Source: Singulisphaera sp. (lineage in GTDB: Bacteria; Planctomycetota; Planctomycetia; Isosphaerales; Isosphaeraceae). Taken from it: 64,000 bases of DNA. Position numbers and translations under genes: made by a program. The notes under the pieces are model-generated. The model made no database searches. It had not been told where the DNA came from and was given only the letters and a program-made list of their open reading frames with translations. Shown piece by piece: positions 58,479 to 64,000 of the stretch. Location: contig DAIDJG010000093.1 of NCBI GenBank assembly GCA_027451445.1, positions 43,557 to 107,556 of the forward strand, in the 5' to 3' direction. The first letter of the stretch is position 1; every line of letters starts with the position of its first letter.

Positions 58479-58877
58479 GTGACGAAGAAAGAGATTGTCA
58501 AGAAGATCTCCGAGGATATCGGTCTGACCCAGCTCAAGACCAAGGACATCGTTCAGCGCACACTCGACGCCATCATCCATACTCTCGTCTCCGAAGGCCG
58601 GATCGAACTCCGCAACTTCGGTGTCTTCGAAGTGAAACGGCGCGCTCCGCGCAAGGCGCGCAATCCGAGGACGGGCGACAAGGTTTACGTGCCGTCGAAG
58701 AACGTGGTCACGTTCAAGCCCGGGAAAGAGATGGAAGAACTGGTGCGAAAGATGAATCCGGAAAAACTTCCCTTATTGGAAGAGGACCCGGATGCCGATG
58801 ATAGCGGTAACGGACCCGTCGATCCGGCTCCCGAACCGCGGACGGAATTGCCTGCGGGAGCGGACGCTGCGGATTGA
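58479..58877 (+). CDS. HU family DNA-binding protein with acidic tail
   Basis: A 132-residue protein. Residues 1-95 are HU ([60 protein letters not shown]), including the DNA-intercalating Pro in the arm. Residues 95-132 are an added acidic, Pro-rich tail ([20 protein letters not shown]), not found in E. coli HU and likely to modulate binding. GGGAGA precedes GTG 58479. It stands alone. Confidence 0.88.
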   Translation: MTKKEIVKKISEDIGLTQLKTKDIVQRTLDAIIHTLVSEGRIELRNFGVFEVKRRAPRKARNPRTGDKVYVPSKNVVTFKPGKEMEELVRKMNPEKLPLLEEDPDADDSGNGPVDPAPEPRTELPAGADAAD

Positions 58878-59100
58878 GGCCTGGTTTCCCGAGGCTGCGA
58901 GCCGGTAGGGCACCAGGTAACTGCTGGCGTGGTGCCTCGAGCACATCCGGCGCGGCGGGAATTCGATTTGAGCCGTTGTGAACGGATTCAAGGCGCGTGT
59001 TGTGGGCGAGTCCCACGACCACGAGCCCCCCGGGTCGAATCTGCGCGACGGAGCGCGCGGCGGCGGCCCGAGTGGTTACCGAAGACGGGAGGATCCCGAA

Positions 59101-59334
59101 ATGCGGAAACTGCTAGGGGCCTTGACCCTCATGGTCGCGGTCCTGGCCCTGGGCGAGGGGTGTGCCCCCGTCCCGCTCCCCCACTACGCAGCGTGGGCGC
59201 CGTTGCGTACGGAAGAGCTACTCGTCGACTCGGAAAACATGCGCATGATCGGACAGGAGTGGGAACGCTTCTGGTTCCTCGATCAGCCGTCGCACCTGAC
59301 GCCGTTCCGGACCCATGGCGGCCTCGGTCCCTGA
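59101..59334 (+). CDS. Small lipoprotein
   Basis: A 77-residue protein with a lipoprotein signal ending in LALGEGC (Cys21 as the lipid site). The mature part has ENMRMIGQEWERFWFLDQPS and HLTPFRTHGG, a compact pattern I recall from short planctomycete lipoproteins. GGAGGA lies 8 bases before ATG 59101. A terminator follows at 59372. The function is unknown. Confidence 0.72.
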   Translation: MRKLLGALTLMVAVLALGEGCAPVPLPHYAAWAPLRTEELLVDSENMRMIGQEWERFWFLDQPSHLTPFRTHGGLGP

Positions 59335-59371
59335 GCCGAGCCTGACGCTTGCTGAAAACACGATTGAACAC

Positions 59372-59409
59372 GGCCGGATGAGGGCTCCCCTCACTCCGGC
59401 CTTCTTTTT
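59372..59409 (+). terminator. Rho-independent terminator
   Basis: GGCCGGATGAGG (59372-59383) pairs with CCTCACTCCGGCC (59389-59401) with one bulged C, followed by TTCTTTTT. It ends the lipoprotein transcript. Confidence 0.8.
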
Positions 59410-59473
59410 GCGCGGTGCGGATCGTCCTTGCCTCACGGGCCATTGGTATCTACCACCGGCTGTGGCGGCCCGA

Positions 59474-59613
59474 ACCCCTCACCCCGCCGCTGCGCGGCGA
59501 CCCTCTCCCACAAGGGGAGAGGGGTGTTTTCGCGTTTGAGTGAGGCAAGAGTGAACAATTCACCTCTCCCCTTGTGGGAGAGGTCGGCCCTCGACGAGGG
59601 CCGGGTGAGGGGT
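59474..59613. repeat. Pair of inverted repeats built on CCTCTCCC
   Basis: The segment 59474-59524 (CCCTCACCCC ... CTCTCCCACAAGGGGAGAGG) returns inverted at 59561-59613 (CCTCTCCCCTTGTGGGAGAG ... GGTGAGGGGTG), about 36 bases apart. Each arm contains its own hairpin. This is the common 'ctctccccttgtgggagagg' type of extragenic repeat. It sits between the lipoprotein terminator and the leftward hydrolase gene; the design recalls the C/G-tract pair at 20309-20471 but the sequence differs. Confidence 0.7.
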
Positions 59614-59658
59614 GCGAGCGACACCGTCAGCCCGCAGGTTGTGTCGATACCAATGCGT

Positions 59659-60573
59659 TCAGGGACTGAGGTGTTTCGTGAAGAACGAATCCACAGCGGC
59701 GATGTAGAGATCGGGATTTTCGTGGTACGCCTCAACGTGTTCCACTCCAGGGAGTGTGATCGCGCGGCACCACGGCCCTGCGGCCTTGGCGAGTCGCCTC
59801 GCCTGGCTCACCGGGACGACCGAGTCCGACTCTCCATGTATAAGCAGCAGAGGCCGTTTGCCCCAGCGCTGCGCGTCGCGGATCGGGATCAGTTCGTGCG
59901 TTCGGAGCCCGTACGCGACGTTTGCCGCCATCTCGATACCGGGATTGAACCAGCGTGGAAGATGGCTGTGCTTTGGAAGCTGCTTATCGAGTAGCTCGGG
60001 CAGGCTGCCGTACGGGCTATCCACCACGGCAACCTGAATGTAGGGATTCCGAGCCGCTTCCATCAGCAGTGTTGACGCGCCCATCGAATAGCCGAGCCAG
60101 CCGATCCGGTCCGGTGTAAAACCCTCGCGATAAGCCCAGGCTTGAACCGCCCGAATGTCGGCCCGCTCGCGACGGCCCATCGTCAGCCGCGCAGGGTCGC
60201 TCTGGCCGTGTCCACGCAAGTCGAAAAGGAGAACGTCGTACTCGCGACGGACCAGGTCACGGCCGAGCTCCGCCATCTCGACCCACGACCCTCCCATCCC
60301 ATGCACCAGCACGATGAGGTGCCGGCGACCCGTGCTCGGGTAGTGCCAACCGCGGAGCGTCAAGCCGTCGGCTGTCTGCACACTCCATTCGGTGGCGTTC
60401 GAGCCGACGAACCGCGGATCGACGTCCGCCGGATGATTGTGGGGCATCGTCAAGACGTAGGCCGACAGGAACGAAACGCCCAGATAGACGACGAAGCTGA
60501 AGACCAGGGCGGCGATCCCCAGTCGCTTCAGCAGCTTCTGCGCTGCGCCCAACCGGTCAACATTTGTCTCCAT
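59659..60573 (-). CDS. Membrane-anchored alpha/beta hydrolase
   Basis: A 304-residue protein. One membrane helix (LGIAALVFSFVVYLGVSFL, about residues 18-36) is followed by an alpha/beta-hydrolase domain: LIVLVHGMGGSWVEMAEL (oxyanion HG), VLLFDLRGHGQSDPA, IGWLGYSMGASTLLMEAA with nucleophile Ser in GYSMGA, LLLIHGESDSVVPVSQ (Asp) and PGVEHVEAYHENPD (His). All triad residues are present. AAGGAGG precedes ATG 60573. It is divergent from the DUF1501 gene at 60744. The substrate is unknown; esterase or dipeptidase roles are common in the family. Confidence 0.85.
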   Translation of the reverse strand: METNVDRLGAAQKLLKRLGIAALVFSFVVYLGVSFLSAYVLTMPHNHPADVDPRFVGSNATEWSVQTADGLTLRGWHYPSTGRRHLIVLVHGMGGSWVEMAELGRDLVRREYDVLLFDLRGHGQSDPARLTMGRRERADIRAVQAWAYREGFTPDRIGWLGYSMGASTLLMEAARNPYIQVAVVDSPYGSLPELLDKQLPKHSHLPRWFNPGIEMAANVAYGLRTHELIPIRDAQRWGKRPLLLIHGESDSVVPVSQARRLAKAAGPWCRAITLPGVEHVEAYHENPDLYIAAVDSFFTKHLSP

Positions 60574-60743
60574 ACGCAAGCCTCCTTGTTGCGTGAGTGG
60601 ACTCGCACGCACACCACTCGCTTATTTTAAGCTAGAACAATCTGCTGGTCTCGACAAGGGGAGTCGTAGTGTCGGGTTGCGATCAAAGTTATAATTCGGA
60701 CGGACGACCTTCGTATCAGAGGACTCTTTTGGGGGGCTCTCGG

Positions 60744-62231
60744 ATGAGCGCGCAACGGCCGGCGCACTGGTGCGGGTCTTCCCGCCGCGCCTTCCTTTCC
60801 GACATGGGCATGGGCTTCACCGGGCTGGTCCTCGGAGCGATGCTCCATGGCGACGCGATCGTGCGGGCCGACGACTCACGTGCGCTCACGCACCCTCGAG
60901 GCACGCCCCATTTTCCACCGAAAGCCAAGAACGTCATCTGGTTCTTCATGGTCGGCGGGACGAGCCACATGGAGAGCTTCGACCCCAAGCCCATGCTGAC
61001 GCGCTATGCGGGTAAAACGATCGCCGAGACGCCGTTCGCCGACGCGCTGAAGAACAAGCTGACCGACAACGTGCGCATCGTCGTCCCCGATGATGCGAAC
61101 GGGCATATCCGCCAGCAGATCTATCCGCTCCAGGTCGGTTTTCGCCAGCGCGGGCAAAGCGGGATCGCGGTGAGTGACTGGTGGCCTCATCTCGGGGATT
61201 GTGTCGACGACATCGCGTTCGTGCGCTCGATGTGGACCACCGACAACAACCACGGCGCCCAGCTTCAGTTCCACACCGGCCGTCATTCGCTGGAAGGCGC
61301 GTTTCCCACCATCGGCTCCTGGGTGCACTACGGCCTCGGCTCATTGAACGACGCCCTTCCTCAGTTCATCGTCCTCGGCACCCCCATCGCCGACTGCTGC
61401 GGCGGCATCGGCGCTCACGGCGCAAGCTATCTCGGACCCGAACACGATGGCGTTCAGCTTGCCGTCGATCCCCAGAATCCGCTCCCGTTCGCGAGCCCCG
61501 GGCCGGACGTTTATCGCGAAGAGCAAGCCGACGAATTCCGGCTCCTCGGCCGCTTGAACCGTCTGTCCGCCGTCAAATACCCGGACGACCCCGTCCTGCG
61601 CGCCCGAATCAAATCGTACGAGCTCGCGTTCCGCATGCAGTCGGCGGTTCCGGAGGTGCTCCGATTCTCCGACGAGAACGTTCCCATCCAGCGCCTGTAC
61701 GGTCTCGACAACCCGACGACGCGGCCGTTTGGCGAACAATGCCTCGCAGCGCGGCGGCTTGTCGAACGCGGCGTTCGGTTTGTCCAGATCTTCCACGGCA
61801 GTAATGGGGGCGCAGGCGCCTGGGACGCCCACGGCAATCTGCGAAACGGACACTCCGCGCTCTGCGCCCAGGTTGACCAGCCCATCGCAGGTTTGCTCAA
61901 GGATCTGAAGCAACGCGGTCTGCTCGACGAAACGCTCGTCGTCTGGGCCACCGAGTTCGGCCGCACGCCGGGGGCTCAAGGTTCGGACGGACGGGATCAT
62001 CACCCGTTCGGGTTTTCCGTCTGGATGGCCGGCGGAGGCCTCAAAGGCGGCGTCGCCCATGGCGCAACCGACGAATTGGGCTTCCACGCCGTCGAACACC
62101 GCCACTACGTCACCGACATCCACGCCACGGTTCTCCACCAACTCGGGCTCGATCCCCGCCGGCTGGAAGTCCCCGGACAAAAACGGCTCGAGATCGACTA
62201 CGGTCAGCCGATTCGCGAAATCATTGCGTAA
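60744..62231 (+). CDS. DUF1501 family protein with Tat-like signal
   Basis: A 495-residue DUF1501 protein. The signal is [20 protein letters not shown] (twin Arg). Landmarks: [102 protein letters not shown]-rich sequence precedes ATG 60744. It is the full-length relative of the fragment at 43350-43841. Unlike the row at 15080-23374 it has no DUF1549/DUF1553 partner in view. Confidence 0.88.
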   Translation: MSAQRPAHWCGSSRRAFLSDMGMGFTGLVLGAMLHGDAIVRADDSRALTHPRGTPHFPPKAKNVIWFFMVGGTSHMESFDPKPMLTRYAGKTIAETPFADALKNKLTDNVRIVVPDDANGHIRQQIYPLQVGFRQRGQSGIAVSDWWPHLGDCVDDIAFVRSMWTTDNNHGAQLQFHTGRHSLEGAFPTIGSWVHYGLGSLNDALPQFIVLGTPIADCCGGIGAHGASYLGPEHDGVQLAVDPQNPLPFASPGPDVYREEQADEFRLLGRLNRLSAVKYPDDPVLRARIKSYELAFRMQSAVPEVLRFSDENVPIQRLYGLDNPTTRPFGEQCLAARRLVERGVRFVQIFHGSNGGAGAWDAHGNLRNGHSALCAQVDQPIAGLLKDLKQRGLLDETLVVWATEFGRTPGAQGSDGRDHHPFGFSVWMAGGGLKGGVAHGATDELGFHAVEHRHYVTDIHATVLHQLGLDPRRLEVPGQKRLEIDYGQPIREIIA

Positions 62232-62471
62232 GGCGGATCGATCGGGCTCGCATCGTGGACCACATGGGCGCGTTCTCGGGTGTCGGACGCAAGGCACGCC
62301 GGTCGAAATCGCATACTGCCGAGATCTCCGATCACGGTGACTTGACGGGTGGCGTGGGTCCCCTTTATAGTGCGAAAACAGTCGCCACTGGAGTTTGGCG
62401 CTCGGTTTTCCGATTTCTAGTGTGGTCTTCGCTTGAAGCACCATACGGTCGGGAACCACCCGACGGTCTTT

Positions 62472-62560
62472 GCCACCTTAGCTCAGCTGGTAGAGCGCAG
62501 CTTTCGTAAAGCTGATGTCCCCCAGATGGGAGCAACCGGGTTCGAGACCCGGAAGGCGAC
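62472..62560 (+). tRNA. Aberrant tRNA-Thr(CGU)-like gene with a long variable region
   Basis: The 5' half is a normal tRNA-Thr: GCCACCT, TA, D-arm GCTCAGCTGGTAGAGC, anticodon arm CAGCT-TTCGTAA-AGCTG with anticodon CGT (62505-62507). The variable region is 21 bases and can form TCCC/GGGA as in class II tRNAs. The T-arm CCGGG-TTCGAGA-CCCGG is good. The 3' acceptor strand AGGCGAC (62554-62560) differs from the expected AGGTGGC by two transitions, giving two mismatches, and an extra A precedes it. It may be a decaying gene, one rearranged by integration, or an unusual functional tRNA. Confidence 0.5.
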
Positions 62561-62694
62561 ATCCTGAGTTCGTTTCGAACTTGGGTGAACCGTTTCATTG
62601 TAGTGAACTCGCGTTCATGGGACAATGGAGCGGAAACCTGCGTGCCGATCGCCGGGAAACTTTCTCAGGGTTGCGCCCGGCGATCGGCCATTTT

Positions 62695-63924
62695 TTACGC
62701 CCTCGCCGCCGCCCGGCCCCCCCCCCGATGCTCCTCGACGAACGCCGCCGCCCGGCCCCCCTTGCGGTACACGCCGGGATTGCGAGCCACCTGGTACCCG
62801 CCGATTAGCACCCAGGCCCGAAGCTTGCCGGCCCGAAGCTGCTGGAAGCGTTCCCGCCATTTCGCAATGGCGCCGAGATCCTCGACCGCTTCGGCGTAGG
62901 CCAGGGCGGCGTCTTCCACGTCGGCGTCGGAAGCCCGCGAACCGAGGGTCTCGATTCGGCGCACCAGGGCCGGGATGTCGGTCACCTTGGGGGTCAGTGG
63001 CGGTGAGGGACCGGAAAGGCCCGCTGGAGCCGCTACACGGCCCGCTGGGCGTTCGGCCGGCTTGATGTCGTGTGCGAGGAGCCAGGCGTCATGTCCGTGC
63101 TCTCTGAGCCACAGAATCGCATGGTTACGCTCAAGGAAGTGGGCGTGTCGATCCTGAACCGTCGCCTTGTGTCGCGCGGCTTCGGCCGGGTCGCCGCGAT
63201 CGGGGGGCAGGGCGGACGTCGGCGTTGGGGCTGGAGGTTCATGGCTCGGCTGGTCTCCGGTCTGGGGGGCGGGGCTGGAGTCCCGGTCTCGCGTACGCGT
63301 GTCCGCGAATGCGGGCGCATGCTCACGCGAACGAGACGTTACGTCTTCTTCAGGACTCAATACCAAGTTCGAAATAGGATGGGGTGCGCCGGAATTGGCG
63401 CTGTTTTGCGCCGTTTCTGGCGCTGGACCCCCAAAAACAGCGCCAATCTCGGCGCGATTCTGAGCGCCGGAATTGGCGCTAGGACAGGGGTTTGCGCCGG
63501 GATCGGCGCTGATTTTCTCCACCGCGCCAGCGGTCTTCCTGGCTCGCGCTTTGGCCGGCTTGGGGGGTCGCGGTCCCTCGTCCGATGAATCGCCGACGGG
63601 CGTCCCGGTCAGAGGGTCGGGCAGTCGCCAGAGCAGCCAGAGCACTCGACGCTGCTTACCCCGGAAATGCTGGCGGTCGATGAGAATCCATTGCTTGGCC
63701 CCAAGCTCCTCGAGGGCGACCTGGACGGAACGGAGCGGCATTTGAAACCGCCTGGCCAGATCACGGTCCGTGATCCACACCGCGGCGCTGTCCTTGCCCA
63801 CCAGCGAACCGAGGTAGACGGCCATGCATTTGGCCCGGGGGGAAAGCTCCGGATCCATGAAGATATCGACCGGGACCAATGAGCGGCCTTCCCAGACCTT
63901 GGCCCCTTGCAGGCCCTCGGGCAT
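62695..63924 (-). CDS. Replication-initiator-like protein with N-terminal winged helix
   Basis: A 409-residue protein. Residues about 15-85 form a winged helix of the type at the front of plasmid and phage initiators (LVPVDIFMDPELSPRAKCMA, VWITDRDLARRFQMPLRSVQ, VALEELGAKQWILIDR). Residues 100-300 are disordered, Pro/Ala-rich, with short NSGA-type repeats encoded by the DNA repeats at 63386-63510. Residues about 300-409 are helical (PALVRRIETLGSRASDADVE, AIAKWRERFQQLRAGKLRAW). The front matches the design of lambda-O-like proteins. GTG 63927 directly before ATG 63924 is an alternative start. It follows the aberrant tRNA and probably belongs to a second element. Confidence 0.66.
   Translation of the reverse strand: MPEGLQGAKVWEGRSLVPVDIFMDPELSPRAKCMAVYLGSLVGKDSAAVWITDRDLARRFQMPLRSVQVALEELGAKQWILIDRQHFRGKQRRVLWLLWRLPDPLTGTPVGDSSDEGPRPPKPAKARARKTAGAVEKISADPGANPCPSANSGAQNRAEIGAVFGGPAPETAQNSANSGAPHPISNLVLSPEEDVTSRSREHAPAFADTRTRDRDSSPAPQTGDQPSHEPPAPTPTSALPPDRGDPAEAARHKATVQDRHAHFLERNHAILWLREHGHDAWLLAHDIKPAERPAGRVAAPAGLSGPSPPLTPKVTDIPALVRRIETLGSRASDADVEDAALAYAEAVEDLGAIAKWRERFQQLRAGKLRAWVLIGGYQVARNPGVYRKGGRAAAFVEEHRGGGRAAARA
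63386..63510. repeat. Five 17-bp iteron-like repeats inside the initiator-like gene
   Basis: GCGCC-N6-GGCGCT occurs at 63386-63402, 63408-63424, 63464-63480 and 63494-63510, and in inverse orientation at 63439-63455. The first and fourth are identical (GCGCCGGAATTGGCGCT). The second is out of codon phase with the others and the third is inverted, so repetition of the protein alone does not explain them. Repeats inside an initiator gene mark origins such as that of phage lambda. An origin here is an inference. Confidence 0.6.
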
Positions 63925-64000
63925 CACGGGACGGTCGAGCTCGGGTATGAGCGACGATTGTTTCTCGTCGCAACGCTTGCCGCGTCGCGCGGGAGCGGGT

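Noticed and set aside
1..64000. CRISPR array
   Set aside because: No series of equal-length repeats with regular spacers and no cas gene was seen; the iteron-like cluster at 63386-63510 has uneven spacing and includes an inverted copy.

Overview
The window reads as a planctomycete chromosome, most like Isosphaeraceae or Gemmataceae. The grounds are protein families typical of that phylum: four complete DUF1501 proteins plus one fragment, a DUF1549/DUF1553 protein, a DUF1080 protein, small proteins opening with the 'RTLMIAV' membrane anchor, a LEPR-type N-terminus, and an ECF sigma factor carrying a long extracytoplasmic extension. No database search was possible, so family names rest on motifs, length and context.

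Bases 1 to about 13,544 look like the right part of an integrated mobile element. They hold many small genes of unknown function, a cut-off sce7726-type protein, an excisionase-like HTH / small membrane protein / LexA-like HTH operon, a 692-residue Gln/Ala/Pro-rich protein resembling phage structural proteins, a SWIM zinc-finger protein, two different sigma-70 factors, a candidate structured RNA (8984-9175) and several operator-like palindromes. The stretch ends at a 44-base copy of the 3' half of a tRNA-Val(UAC) gene (13501-13544), the usual scar of integration into a tRNA. The intact tRNA and the integrase would lie left of the window.

Bases 13,545-35,300 are chromosomal. In order: a vapBC-like pair with a frame-disrupted toxin, an ankyrin-repeat membrane protein, a run of DUF1501 / DUF4832 / DUF1549-DUF1553 genes, a YflT-like stress protein beside an AI-2E-type permease with an extra C-terminal domain, an SGNH-type membrane protein, and a single 999-residue protein joining ECF sigma, membrane, PD40 propeller and thioredoxin domains. 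Then come a DUF1080 protein, LarA-type racemase and a cyclase-barrel protein with a CxxCH motif.

Bases 35,500-62,500 carry mostly conserved genes: Gfo/Idh/MocA oxidoreductase, lpxA, an anti-sigma-like pair, ribD, rex, tRNA-Gln, rsmD, a DUF1501 remnant, araM-type glycerol-1-phosphate dehydrogenase with ribulokinase and dctA, an ABC ATPase, a molybdenum-cofactor set (xdhC-mocA, moaD-moaE-moaA), amidohydrolase with a MenC-like enolase-superfamily enzyme, two overlapping YkgJ-type Cys-cluster proteins, an HU protein, a small lipoprotein and a further DUF1501.

The right end (62,472-64,000) has an aberrant tRNA-Thr(CGU)-like gene followed by a replication-initiator-like gene. That gene contains five 17-bp GCGCC-N6-GGCGCT repeats, so a second mobile element probably begins here. 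The two best candidates for undescribed biology are the two-sigma-factor element with its structured RNA, and the one-chain sigma/propeller/thioredoxin regulator.
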